A stretch of DNA of 64,000 bases from contig NZ_FNRL01000018.1 of the NCBI RefSeq assembly GCF_900107795.1, positions 62,001 to 126,000 of the forward strand. The letters are read 5' to 3'. This document shows positions 41,779 to 51,473 of this stretch, in pieces. The notes under the pieces were generated by a model. It was not told the DNA's origin. It did no database searches and was given only the letters and a program-made list of their open reading frames with translations. The first letter of the stretch is position 1, and the number at the start of each line of letters is the position of its first letter. This DNA is from Chitinophaga terrae (ex Kim and Jung 2007) (GTDB lineage Bacteria; Bacteroidota; Bacteroidia; Chitinophagales; Chitinophagaceae). The position numbers and the translations under genes were made by a program.

Positions 41779-41836
41779 AGAACAAACCTGGTTGCTGCTT
41801 AGCGTGTATGCGTTAAGCAGCAACCAGGTTTGTTCT
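41779..41836. terminator. Long bidirectional terminator hairpin
   Basis: A perfect 23-bp stem (left arm 41779-41801, right arm 41814-41836) with a 12-base loop lies between two convergent genes. T-rich sequence follows the stem on both sides (TCTATT on the plus strand, TTAGGTTTG on the minus strand). It should stop the sensor-like gene and the eight-gene polysaccharide operon. Confidence 0.85.
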
Positions 41837-41849
41837 TCTATTAATAATA

Positions 41850-44126
41850 TTACTTTCCTTTAGATACTGACGGCGGCAATTCCGCGCCCTCAAATTTTCC
41901 TGGCTGAGGGCCCATTCTGAACTCCAACGTTCCGCCGTTTATAATATCATTGTGGGTAATGAACAATTTCGTATAGTCTTTCCCGTTCAGCTTTACACCC
42001 TGTACGAACCTGTTTTTGTCGCTTAACCCCGTTGCTGTTACTGTAAATGTTTTATTATTTACGGCGATGGAAGCCTTGTTTACCATTGGCGTACCAAATA
42101 CATAAATACCTGAAGCCGGGTTAACGGGGTAAAATCCCAATGCGCTGAATACATACCAGGCCGACATCTGCCCGCAATCGTCATTCCCCGCCAAACCATC
42201 CGGCTGATCTGTATACAGGGTAGTCATGATCTGGTGCAACCTTTCCTGCGTTTTACCCGGCTGGCCAATATAATTATAGAGATAAGCCACATGGTGACTA
42301 GGCTCATTCCCGTGCGCATACTGCCCTATAAGCCCTGAAATATCCACAGGCACATTTTCACCGGTCAGCCCCGAAGAAACGGTAAATAAGCTATCCAGCG
42401 ACCTGCCGAAGGCTTCGCGGCCTCCATGCAGGTTGATCAGGCCCTGTATGTCGTGCGGAACAAAAAAAGAATACTGCCAGGCATTTCCTTCTACCCAATC
42501 GCTTTCTCCATAAGAAGAAAAGAAAGGATCGAATGGCCGCCGAAATTTTCCTTTGCTGGAAAAGCCGTTCATTAGCTTGTATTCCTGGTCGAAGTAGGTG
42601 CTGTACGACATAGCCCTCTTCATAAAATAATTGTAATCTTCTTCCTTACCCAGGTCCCTGGCCATTTGCGCAATGCACCAATCGTCGTAACAGTATTCCA
42701 GCGCGGTAGAAACAGACTTGTTGTATAGGTCATAAGGAATATAGCCGAACTGCTTCAGCTCCGGTATTCCAAAACCCTCCTGCATGGCAGAATGTTTCAT
42801 TGCCTCGTAGGCCTTGTTTACATCATAATTGCGGATACCTTTAAAGTAGGCGTCTACGATCACCGGTACAGAATGGTAGCCGATCATGCAATTCGTTTCG
42901 CCCGACCATAAAGGCCATACCGGCAGTAAGCCATACTGATCGTACTGCGCAAGCATAGACCGGATGATATCATTTACCTTTCCAGGTTCCAGTATCGTGA
43001 GCAAAGGATTGAGAGAACGAAAAGTATCCCATAATGATAAAGCCGTATAATTTGTAAAATCTCCCGCCTTGTGTATTTTATCATCGAATCCCCTGTACTC
43101 TTTATTAACATCATTGAACAGGTAAGGTGTGATCAGGCTGTGATACAATGCGGTATAGAAAATTGTCCTGGTTTTTTCGGGCGCTTCTATCCTGATCTTC
43201 GCAAGCTCCTGCTCCCATTTCAACTGGGCCTGGGTCAGCGTTTCGTTGAAGTCCCAACCCGGGATTTCAGCGCTCAGGTTCTCTAATGCATTTTCTACAC
43301 TTACTGCCGATATACCTACTTTTACCAATACCATTTCATCTTTCCCTGTTTCAAAGTTCAGTACCGCTTTCACCTGTTTTCCGGATGCCGATTGCGCAGG
43401 GATAAACTTATCGTCAACCGCTATTGCAGCATGGAAAGGTTTCGAAACTTTTATTGCATAAAAAAGACGCTGGTTCACCCAGTATTTTTCGCCGGGTTCG
43501 CCCCAGCCTTTTGTTTTCCGTTCTCCCGCCAGCGTGCAGCTATCAACTACGTTCACTGAAGTAAAGAGCACCGAATCGGTAGCATAATGATGAGAGAGAT
43601 CCAGTATGATATGCGATTCCTTAGCTGCGGGGAAAGTATACCTGTGAAAGCCGCAGCGTGGCGATGCGGTTACTTCGGCAGTAATATCGTAGTCTTTCAG
43701 TTTTACTTTATAGTAACCCGGCGTTGCCACTTCTTCATCGTGCGAAAACCTGGAGCGGTATCCTTCTTCCGGCTTTGTTTTGCTGCCCCGGTCGAGTTTT
43801 ATCTTCCCCGTGTAAGGCATAAGCATAACATCCAGGAGATCAGACCGCCCGGTACCTGACAAATGGGTATGGGAGAAGCCAATGATGGAGCTATCCGAAT
43901 AATGATAGCCGGAACACCAGTCCCATTCTTCCAGCCCGGTATCGGGGCTTACCTGCACCATCCCCGAAGGATAGGTTGCCCCCGGGAAGGTATGACCATG
44001 ACCGCCGGTTCCTATAAATGGGTTAACATAGCTCAATACATCAACATGCACCTGTTGACTGTCTTCTGTTGCGCCGCATCCCGCAATAAAAGGGATGAAA
44101 AAAAGTAAAACTAAATATCTGCTCAT
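41850..44126 (-). CDS. GH92 family exo-acting alpha-mannosidase lipoprotein
   Basis: 758 residues; lipobox IAGC at Cys17. The GH92 opening is plain: SYVNPFIGTGGHGHTFPGATYPSGMVQVSPDT, then GFSHTHLSGTG. The catalytic (alpha/alpha)6 part carries WVEGNAWQYSFFVPHD (general acid Glu) and GNDDCGQMSAWYVFSALGFYPVNP (calcium-assisted general base Asp). GH92 enzymes remove alpha-mannose from N-glycans or mannans, using Ca. Last gene of the operon, seven bases after the large TIM-barrel gene. Its presence with GH105 and GH27 is unusual for a simple pectin locus. Confidence 0.92.
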   Translation of the reverse strand: MSRYLVLLFFIPFIAGCGATEDSQQVHVDVLSYVNPFIGTGGHGHTFPGATYPSGMVQVSPDTGLEEWDWCSGYHYSDSSIIGFSHTHLSGTGRSDLLDVMLMPYTGKIKLDRGSKTKPEEGYRSRFSHDEEVATPGYYKVKLKDYDITAEVTASPRCGFHRYTFPAAKESHIILDLSHHYATDSVLFTSVNVVDSCTLAGERKTKGWGEPGEKYWVNQRLFYAIKVSKPFHAAIAVDDKFIPAQSASGKQVKAVLNFETGKDEMVLVKVGISAVSVENALENLSAEIPGWDFNETLTQAQLKWEQELAKIRIEAPEKTRTIFYTALYHSLITPYLFNDVNKEYRGFDDKIHKAGDFTNYTALSLWDTFRSLNPLLTILEPGKVNDIIRSMLAQYDQYGLLPVWPLWSGETNCMIGYHSVPVIVDAYFKGIRNYDVNKAYEAMKHSAMQEGFGIPELKQFGYIPYDLYNKSVSTALEYCYDDWCIAQMARDLGKEEDYNYFMKRAMSYSTYFDQEYKLMNGFSSKGKFRRPFDPFFSSYGESDWVEGNAWQYSFFVPHDIQGLINLHGGREAFGRSLDSLFTVSSGLTGENVPVDISGLIGQYAHGNEPSHHVAYLYNYIGQPGKTQERLHQIMTTLYTDQPDGLAGNDDCGQMSAWYVFSALGFYPVNPASGIYVFGTPMVNKASIAVNNKTFTVTATGLSDKNRFVQGVKLNGKDYTKLFITHNDIINGGTLEFRMGPQPGKFEGAELPPSVSKGK

Positions 44127-44133
44127 GGCTTAG

Positions 44134-47100
44134 TTATTTTTCTACACCAAATTCCAGTTCATTGGCCCAATGTTCCTTCCAATCGGGATGAAAGGCCCGG
44201 GCATTGACCTTGGATACGCTACGATCCCTGGCCAATTCCATACAGGCCGCCCCCGCTCCATCGTCGTTGATGCGGGCGGAGAATTTTATCTTCCCGCCTT
44301 TATCGAAAAGTTTTTTCACATCAGGTATTTCGCTCCACGGAATAGCACATTCTGTAAACAGGGTATTCCCTTTCCGTACCGTTACCAGTTTGCCATTTTT
44401 CACCGGCCCGTCGTACGGCGATTTAGGTTGCCGCGGGAAGAAGTGCTTGCGCGGCATTCCGGGCGTCAGCAGCCGCCATATCTCGAAACCTCCGCCATAT
44501 TCGTCTGCCACGGTATTGAGCGCATACTCATAGTCGGTGCATTTGTACCCTGTATAACGCGGCATAGTTCCTTTCGGAGCGGCTTCCATGCCATCTTCCC
44601 CGATCGGGATCACATTGAACGCGATCAGGATGTTATCAAACTTCTCTCCTGTCATCCCATCCGGCAAGGTACCTGTTTTGCGGTAAGAGAACTTCCTCAC
44701 GCCTGCGGGCCATACCAACGGCACCAGGTCGTTCTGCGTAACCGGCGCGCAGCGGATGTTTGCAGCCAGCGAGTTTTGAGCCCCCACCAGGTAATATCCC
44801 GCTTTGCCGTACACGCCCATCCAGTTGCCCTGCGTATCGAAATCTTTTGATACCAATACCGCAGTGGCTTTTTTGTTATTGGCCCCAACAACGTTATCTG
44901 ATGCATCAAAGAACACACCCGCCACTTTGGTGGTATTTCTCCAGCTGTCCCAGCTGATGGCCGAACAGCGGATACGCAGCTTCCCTGACAGATCGAGGCT
45001 CAGGTAAGCGCCATTCCAGCAGTTCTCAATATTGGTGGTCATCAGTTCTTTCCCGCTTTCCCTGTCGTATACAGTTATTGAAACATTGCGCTGGTTAATG
45101 CCGGGGAAATACAGGGATGTTCGTGTATACCTGTCGAAAGGCAGGTCTATGTCCAGCCCTACCGACCTGGTAGTAGCCGAATTTTCATAATAATTCAATA
45201 CTCTGCCTCCTGAGGGCAATTGCAATGCGCCTTTATCCGACTCCGTAACCGGTTGTTTAACCAAAACAGATTCCATGGCATACATGGTTTGCATGTAAGC
45301 CGTGTCGGGATAGAAGTACTGATCGTCGTTGCGCGACTCGAAACGCGGTGCGCCTTTACTAGGCGTTTTATCTGCTACGCGCGCGCCAAAGTAGAAGTAC
45401 TGGTCGTCGTACGCTACATAAGTATTGGCCAGGCCTTCGGAGTTGGTATCAAAATTTTCGTAAGGATGCCAGGCCGCCTCGGTTAAAGAGATGCTTGCCT
45501 TCGAAGAACCTTTGATGGTCTGCGGAATAACACCAGCCCAATCGCCCAGGTCTCCGTCTACCTGTATGGTTTTCTTCGCAACATAATTGACGTGCATTTC
45601 TTCGTAATGATCTGCAAACCCATCGTTGCCCGCATCGAAATGCACTTCCAGCGGGTATTTGTTTTCTTTGTTTGCACTGCCGCTCTTTACCCGTACGGGG
45701 ATAGTTTTCGTTTCAAACGCTTTCAGCGCAATGGTTCCGGGATAATCGAGCTGCAACCCGTCGATATTCACCGCTAATTTCCCTTTAACCGGGCGGTTCA
45801 ATATATTCGTTAACTGCAGTTCCATAGCCGGTTTTGCCTCTACCGGCGCTGTGAAATCTTTTGCAATGATCTCCAGCGGTTCATATCCTTCTATCTTCGC
45901 GTTGCTCACAGCAGCTACCAGTTTATCGTAAGCGCCAGGCGTACCGTTCACCCGCATGAAATAGCCTTTGTAGGTAAGCGGTATGGTAAACGCCCCGTTC
46001 TGAGGCGCTATCCTGTTGCCATAAAAATCGTATAAGAGGAAAGAAGGATCAGCTTTTACGATCATCTTACCGTCGGTAATGGGAGTATATTGGTTGAGTT
46101 CATCGGCGGCTTTTTCACGCGCTTTCGGATCGGGAGACGTTTTGGCAAGCTGGTAAAGCGCCTGCCTTTTCTTTGCATCCGTAAGGCTTCTTACATTCCT
46201 GAACAGCACGCGCGTTGGACCAAAAGCATCTCCCAGGTCGCCGGCAATAACAACCGTTCCATCTTCCTTATTGTTATTATATCCATCAAATAACATTATC
46301 CATGGCAATCCGTTCTTAAACAGCAGCCGGTTGAAATCACGGTCGCCGATCAGGCTTTGGGTAGCGCCCATAGCGGCGGCGGTAGACCAGGTATTATGCA
46401 GTCGCGGTACTGTTTCCGAGCCGTTCTTTGTACGGATAGTCAGGTTCTGCACGGAACGATGCGGATCTCCTGAATACATATATCCTCCGTATACGCCCAT
46501 AGAACGGTCGTAGCCCGCTGCCCGGCTTGCCGCCACCACAAGGCCTATACGATCGTCTGTATTTCCCACCCAGCTTTCTGTATCCCATATCTTCACCCTT
46601 CCTTTATAATCTTTCCGGTTGTTGAATTCGGGGTACAGTACAGGCGACTCCAGGCCCTGGTAGTGGATGGAAAGAAAATCAAATATGGGCAACATCTTCC
46701 AGGCGCCGTCTGAGAAAAATTTATCCATGGCATTGGAATTGGAATCCCCGCCGCCTACCAGCACATCCCGGTCTTCCTTGCGCGTTTCCAGCACCGCCTC
46801 CGCCATTTTAGTATAGATCTCGCGGTAACGGAGCATATCCGCCTGCCAGCCGGAAATAGATGTACCTTCCCATGGCTCGTTCCAAAGGCATACAGAGGTA
46901 ACAGGTCCGTACGGCCAGCCAAAATTCATCAACAACTCTTTTACATACTTCTTAAAATCTTCGTCCATATCCGGCATCCAGGCAAGATCCTGTTTGGTGC
47001 GCAGGAATTTCCCGGTACTATCCAGGTGTGGCCGGCTGATGCCCAGCGGCATGGATTGCGCCGTCTGACCTTCGCCGAACATCAGCATCACTGTAATGTT

Positions 47101-47772
47101 GTTGTCTTTAAAGTTCTTCATCAGGCGTTTCAGCTCCTGCATATATGCCTGGTAACCCGGATTGGTAGTTGCCATGTAAGGCACCCCGTAGCGGATAGCC
47201 TGCACACCCATGCGGTGAAGGAAATCCACTCCCAGGTAATCCAGCGATTGCTTGGGGTACTGCATCTTTACAGGCGAAGGCCGCATACTTAATACGAAAC
47301 TGGTTCCCAGCCGGCGGCCATTTTTACCAAGGTCGAACACTACAGCGTAGCCGCCATAGTCTTTAATATCATCGATAGTAATAACCGTGTTGGCGTAACC
47401 GTTAGGGCCGATGTTCAGCCTCACAGGTATCACCTTTTCATAATTCATCTTCACCATCTCCGGCAGCCAGATATCGTTAGGTATACCCTTTGTTCCATAT
47501 TGGATAATATAAGCCCTGGCATCTGCGCCAATAGGTTGGTTCGTGTTGTTCACCAACTGGAATTTCAGCCGGATCTGATCTCCCGGCCAGAATACGTTTG
47601 CCGGCGCCGACGACTCTACCAGGTTAACATCGTAATCATAACTTCTCAACCCATTTTTAAGGCCCAGCACTTTCTCATAACCTATCCAGTCCTGTGGGTC
47701 TTTCATCTGGCTCCTGGCCGGCTGCATTACCAGCAAACACAACATCGCCAGCGCAAAATTTCTTAACTGCAT
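44134..47772 (-). CDS. Large exported clan-A-like TIM-barrel protein with CBM9-like modules
   Basis: 1212 residues from MQLRNFALAMLCLLVMQPARS, which gives a signal peptide and abuts the previous stop; ATG 47799 is an alternative. The N-terminal 160 residues look like a beta-sandwich (WPGDQIRLKFQLVN). A TIM barrel follows (about 165-600) with two well-placed glutamates, CLWNEPWEG and KIWDTESWVG, which have the context of the acid/base and nucleophile in clan GH-A retaining glycosidases. From about residue 735 there is a CBM9-type module (IQVDGDLGDWAG...YVAYDDQYFYFGARV), interrupted and resumed near the C-terminus (FTECAIPWSEIPD, FSARINDD). I cannot place it in a numbered GH family. Confidence 0.7.
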   Translation of the reverse strand: MQLRNFALAMLCLLVMQPARSQMKDPQDWIGYEKVLGLKNGLRSYDYDVNLVESSAPANVFWPGDQIRLKFQLVNNTNQPIGADARAYIIQYGTKGIPNDIWLPEMVKMNYEKVIPVRLNIGPNGYANTVITIDDIKDYGGYAVVFDLGKNGRRLGTSFVLSMRPSPVKMQYPKQSLDYLGVDFLHRMGVQAIRYGVPYMATTNPGYQAYMQELKRLMKNFKDNNITVMLMFGEGQTAQSMPLGISRPHLDSTGKFLRTKQDLAWMPDMDEDFKKYVKELLMNFGWPYGPVTSVCLWNEPWEGTSISGWQADMLRYREIYTKMAEAVLETRKEDRDVLVGGGDSNSNAMDKFFSDGAWKMLPIFDFLSIHYQGLESPVLYPEFNNRKDYKGRVKIWDTESWVGNTDDRIGLVVAASRAAGYDRSMGVYGGYMYSGDPHRSVQNLTIRTKNGSETVPRLHNTWSTAAAMGATQSLIGDRDFNRLLFKNGLPWIMLFDGYNNNKEDGTVVIAGDLGDAFGPTRVLFRNVRSLTDAKKRQALYQLAKTSPDPKAREKAADELNQYTPITDGKMIVKADPSFLLYDFYGNRIAPQNGAFTIPLTYKGYFMRVNGTPGAYDKLVAAVSNAKIEGYEPLEIIAKDFTAPVEAKPAMELQLTNILNRPVKGKLAVNIDGLQLDYPGTIALKAFETKTIPVRVKSGSANKENKYPLEVHFDAGNDGFADHYEEMHVNYVAKKTIQVDGDLGDWAGVIPQTIKGSSKASISLTEAAWHPYENFDTNSEGLANTYVAYDDQYFYFGARVADKTPSKGAPRFESRNDDQYFYPDTAYMQTMYAMESVLVKQPVTESDKGALQLPSGGRVLNYYENSATTRSVGLDIDLPFDRYTRTSLYFPGINQRNVSITVYDRESGKELMTTNIENCWNGAYLSLDLSGKLRIRCSAISWDSWRNTTKVAGVFFDASDNVVGANNKKATAVLVSKDFDTQGNWMGVYGKAGYYLVGAQNSLAANIRCAPVTQNDLVPLVWPAGVRKFSYRKTGTLPDGMTGEKFDNILIAFNVIPIGEDGMEAAPKGTMPRYTGYKCTDYEYALNTVADEYGGGFEIWRLLTPGMPRKHFFPRQPKSPYDGPVKNGKLVTVRKGNTLFTECAIPWSEIPDVKKLFDKGGKIKFSARINDDGAGAACMELARDRSVSKVNARAFHPDWKEHWANELEFGVEK

Positions 47773-47773
47773 A

Positions 47774-49621
47774 TTACTTTGAATGTATTTCGAAATCATT
47801 TTTAATCCTGAACTCATCATCCGGCTTCTTCAATGCCTTTACCAACAAACTGCCTGCTGATAGCTGCAGGTATTTATTATCTGCAATTACTTTGATATCC
47901 TGCGGCTTCGGCAATTGTTGCCCTGCCGCAACCGACAATGATAAACCGATGACCGCTTCCTTCATTGCGCGGAGGTCGAATACTTTCCGGCTACCGGAAT
48001 GAATGACATAGTCGGCCCATTTTTTATCGCCTGCTGCCCCCAGCTCCCAATGCCCATCCTCCTCGTTCCAGTTGCAATAAGGCACTTGTACCAGCATCCG
48101 CAGGTCGCCGGAACTGAATTGCAGTTCGCGTTTGTTCACCGTGGAAAGCGAAAAGGAAGAAGCGCTGATATCCCCGCCTGTTTCAATTCTCAGGCGCAGG
48201 TCTGCTGCCGCCAGGGTTGTATCTTTCAGCCTGTCGAGGTTGGGATGCCTGTCGCCGCCGTTATAGGCCAGGTTCAGTACCGACAATACGGTTGAAGAAT
48301 CCTGTACACTTTTGATATGCACAGCCGCAAAATCGTACTGGTCATGCAGGAAACGGACGCGCAGGTAAGAGGGATGTTCCGGCGAGCCCCAATGGGCAAT
48401 CAGCGGGCGGCACTGGTTCCATAAGTATGCCTGGTTCACCGAGGCCAATGCATAACGTTGCTGCATATACAATTTGCCGGTAATATCCTGCGCCTTCATT
48501 TCTCCATCGGGAAATGTTGCGTGGTTCTTTACCTGGTATTTTCCAACAGTGAATGTATCTGTTTCCGTACGCGGCAGATCCGGCTCCAGGAAATAATGCA
48601 GCAAAGCCGGAGGTATCTGGTGAGGCTCCAGCACCCGCGGCTGATGCAGGTATTCGCCCGGCAGGTTTACCTGCCCGTTGGAGGCGTAGAAGAACAACTG
48701 TTTCAGCTCCGGCGTCAGCAGGTCGTTATACGCACGGAGATTAGGTCCGCACCATTGCCCCGATGGCTGGTGAAAATGGCGGGCGATCATGCTCCAGCAA
48801 AGGTTGTACAATTCGTCTACCATCTTTTTATCCGCAGGGTTGGTGATCGCCAGTTTCATTCTCAGCAATTCGTTCATGGCTACTACCGTATAGGTAGGAC
48901 TGTTATACTCAGTAAAGCCTTTGCTTTCTTTGGTGAAATTGTAGAAGTACGCAAGTTTCTTTTGGCCGTAGGTTTTGATATCAGGCTGTTCATACAGGTT
49001 GCCTACAACATAGCAAACATAGGTTCCCATGATGCAGATGTTGGTATAATCGGCTTTCACGTCCCTTTTCATGATGGCATGGGCAGCCAGTATCAGCGCT
49101 TCTCTTACCTGCTGTTTAAGATCATTATCTATCCGCTCCGGTGCATTGAGCATAATATCAATTAACGAAACAGATATAAAATCGGCCCAGTTATAATCTA
49201 CCGGCGCTTTTCGGCCAGCCAGCGGGTCTTCAGGATAATAAGGCCATACGCCACAGAATGCCCGGGACGTGTCTTTTTCCTGCAAGGGAAGGATGGTTTT
49301 TAAGATATCAATGCCCCGCGCTATGCTGGCGGTATCATTCATCCGCAACACGGCCGCTGCATACTGGATAGAGCCGCGCGTGTCATGCACTCTTACGCCG
49401 CTGTCGAGATCGCTGTGATAGTGCTTTTCTTTGGTAACCATCCATATCATCTTCCTTCCGGCATCGTAATGTTCGTCGCTCTCGCGGAGCTCCTTCTTCA
49501 GCAGAACGATCTCCTCGCCGGTCAACTTTATCGGCTGCCGTCGTATATCGCTGCCGGCCTGCCTGCAGCCAACACCGGAGAGCAGCAACCATGCTATCAT
49601 TAAAATTGTATGCCTGCGCAT
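47774..49621 (-). CDS. All-alpha (toroid-like) lipoprotein of the polysaccharide operon
   Basis: 615 residues; lipobox GVGC at Cys19. The first 350 residues are helical with repeated hairpin spacing and aromatic motifs (FCGVWPYYPEDPLAG, NWADFISVSLIDIMLN, YTNICIMGTYVCYVVG, GFTEYNSPTYTVVAMNEL), as in alpha/alpha-toroid glycosidases or heparinase-type lyases. The C-terminal 230 residues are beta-rich. I do not recognise a named family. Three bases separate it from the GH105 gene and one base from the TIM-barrel gene, so it is firmly part of the operon and probably acts on the same glycan, perhaps on a uronic-acid-containing piece. Confidence 0.65.
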   Translation of the reverse strand: MRRHTILMIAWLLLSGVGCRQAGSDIRRQPIKLTGEEIVLLKKELRESDEHYDAGRKMIWMVTKEKHYHSDLDSGVRVHDTRGSIQYAAAVLRMNDTASIARGIDILKTILPLQEKDTSRAFCGVWPYYPEDPLAGRKAPVDYNWADFISVSLIDIMLNAPERIDNDLKQQVREALILAAHAIMKRDVKADYTNICIMGTYVCYVVGNLYEQPDIKTYGQKKLAYFYNFTKESKGFTEYNSPTYTVVAMNELLRMKLAITNPADKKMVDELYNLCWSMIARHFHQPSGQWCGPNLRAYNDLLTPELKQLFFYASNGQVNLPGEYLHQPRVLEPHQIPPALLHYFLEPDLPRTETDTFTVGKYQVKNHATFPDGEMKAQDITGKLYMQQRYALASVNQAYLWNQCRPLIAHWGSPEHPSYLRVRFLHDQYDFAAVHIKSVQDSSTVLSVLNLAYNGGDRHPNLDRLKDTTLAAADLRLRIETGGDISASSFSLSTVNKRELQFSSGDLRMLVQVPYCNWNEEDGHWELGAAGDKKWADYVIHSGSRKVFDLRAMKEAVIGLSLSVAAGQQLPKPQDIKVIADNKYLQLSAGSLLVKALKKPDDEFRIKNDFEIHSK

Positions 49622-49624
49622 CCG

Positions 49625-51439
49625 TTATTTTTTCTGTTGATCTAACATCTTTTGTACTTCTATACCGGCAAAGATCACGGCAAATGACCCGTGTGTATCA
49701 TCATCATAAAAAGGCCTGTTCATGTAATAGTTCTCATCTTCAGAACACATGGTGCCAACGCATATTTTATGTACGGTACCGTCATCGTCGATCTCCGAAG
49801 CAACGGCCTTCCAGCCTTTCTCCACTACCGGCGTAAATTTCTTTTTATCCAGCCATCCCATTCTCACTCCCCTTGCCATTGCCATGGTAAAGATGGCAGT
49901 ACCTGAAGTTTCTACAGGGGAATCGTTGCGCGTGATCACGTTATGCCAGAAACCTTCCGGGCTCTGGTAGCGAACCAGCGAATTGGCAAACTCCCTGTAG
50001 AGGTTCAGTATTGGTTTATATTTCGGATGATTCTCCGGCAATGCCATCAACACTTCCGTCATCGCCCAGATGGCCCAGCCGTTGGCTCTTGACCAATATG
50101 GCAGCTTTACCGACGGGCGGTTGGAATAATTGGCGTGCATAAAAAGCCGTGCATCTTTATCGTACACATGTTTGGTGAAATCCAATACCTGGCTGGCGGC
50201 ATCGTCAAAGAACAGTTTGCGCCTGGCCGGATCGCTGCTGTAAAGTCCTGCCTGGATTAAGAACGGAATACCCATAAACATATCATCTACCCAAACCGTA
50301 TAAACCTCGGGAGTGGTACGGGTATAGTTGGTATAGCCCGGGCTGCGGATCTGGCCCGATCTGGCGTATTCCATCATTTTATCAATATACGATTTATAGA
50401 TGGCTTCATTTTTAAAATCCTTCTCCTTCCGCAGGCGGTAGATAAGGGGCATGGAAGGAGCGAGCGTAAAGTCCAGCAGCCTGGAATCAATAACCATCGC
50501 ATTGGCAGAATTATATGCTCTCAGCTTGTTCACCTGGTAGTCTACGAACGGCATTCCCATCATCTGGAAATCACAGAAATCATTCGCATACCGGTTGTAT
50601 TTTGTTTCACCTGTTAGTTCGCTTAGTTGCGCCATTGCCCAGGCAACGCCGCCATTATGGTAGTTCCACTGGTAAGTAGTACCCCAGGCTTTAGCGCCTA
50701 TTACATCTCCCAGAACCTCTGTTTTAGGGATGGTCCAGGTCACGGCTTCTGAAAGGCCAGGGTACATAGCGCCAAAGCGGATATCGTTTTCCGGCTCGTG
50801 CGCAGTGGTTATTCCCGGTTCAAAAGGCCCGCAGATCAGCCAGGTGCTGAGAGAAGCAACACTGGCATCTACGTTCTTTACATTTTTCAGTCCTATTTCC
50901 GGGTAAACCTGCGGGGTATTTATAACTGCGTCATGCTCGCTGGGCGGTTGCAGGAACACGCACCATTCTTTTCCGCTGGTTGAAGATTTTATCAGCAGGT
51001 CGTTATTCCCTTTCCTCAGTTGTATTTTGAAGGAATCTGGCATCGCCATGCTTCGTTCATCCCTGGTAATGGCAATATCCTTGTTTCCGTTCTTTTCATA
51101 AACCAGCTTACCATTGCACCAAACCCGGCAATCGTCGTTATGCGCGATCTCAATCGTAAACAGGGTATCTTTTTGCGCGGTCAGTTGCGTGTAGGCGTAA
51201 CCTACTGCCGGTTTCCCTTTTCCGAATGCCCTTCCGAAATCTACAAAGCAGAGATTATTAAACCGTTGATTTCGCGCCGGTAATATCAACCGGTAAGCAA
51301 ACGGCGTTTCCCGTATCAGTTTATCCCCTATCTTCTTTATTTCATCAACAGGACGCGGGCCTTCGTTCAGCGACTGTGCAGTAACGCTGCCTGCCGCCAA
51401 AAGAGCAAACAATAAAATGCTAAAATATTTCTTCATCAT
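49625..51439 (-). CDS. GH88/GH105 unsaturated glycuronyl hydrolase
   Basis: 604 residues from MMKKYFSILLFALLAAGSVTA; neighbouring ATGs at 51448 and 51436 are possible. A beta-sandwich of about 210 residues comes first. The catalytic (alpha/alpha)6 barrel follows with GH105 motifs: VYTVWVDDMFMGIPFLIQ (catalytic Asp), YWSRANGWAIWAM, SPVETSGTAIF and YDDDTHGSFAVIFAGIEV. Such enzymes remove the unsaturated uronic acid left by polysaccharide lyases, typically from rhamnogalacturonan or related chains, in the periplasm. The added N-terminal domain makes it longer than the usual 370-residue YteR type. Confidence 0.9.
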   Translation of the reverse strand: MMKKYFSILLFALLAAGSVTAQSLNEGPRPVDEIKKIGDKLIRETPFAYRLILPARNQRFNNLCFVDFGRAFGKGKPAVGYAYTQLTAQKDTLFTIEIAHNDDCRVWCNGKLVYEKNGNKDIAITRDERSMAMPDSFKIQLRKGNNDLLIKSSTSGKEWCVFLQPPSEHDAVINTPQVYPEIGLKNVKNVDASVASLSTWLICGPFEPGITTAHEPENDIRFGAMYPGLSEAVTWTIPKTEVLGDVIGAKAWGTTYQWNYHNGGVAWAMAQLSELTGETKYNRYANDFCDFQMMGMPFVDYQVNKLRAYNSANAMVIDSRLLDFTLAPSMPLIYRLRKEKDFKNEAIYKSYIDKMMEYARSGQIRSPGYTNYTRTTPEVYTVWVDDMFMGIPFLIQAGLYSSDPARRKLFFDDAASQVLDFTKHVYDKDARLFMHANYSNRPSVKLPYWSRANGWAIWAMTEVLMALPENHPKYKPILNLYREFANSLVRYQSPEGFWHNVITRNDSPVETSGTAIFTMAMARGVRMGWLDKKKFTPVVEKGWKAVASEIDDDGTVHKICVGTMCSEDENYYMNRPFYDDDTHGSFAVIFAGIEVQKMLDQQKK

Positions 51440-51473
51440 TACTATCATGTATGGTCAATTCAATTATGCCCGG

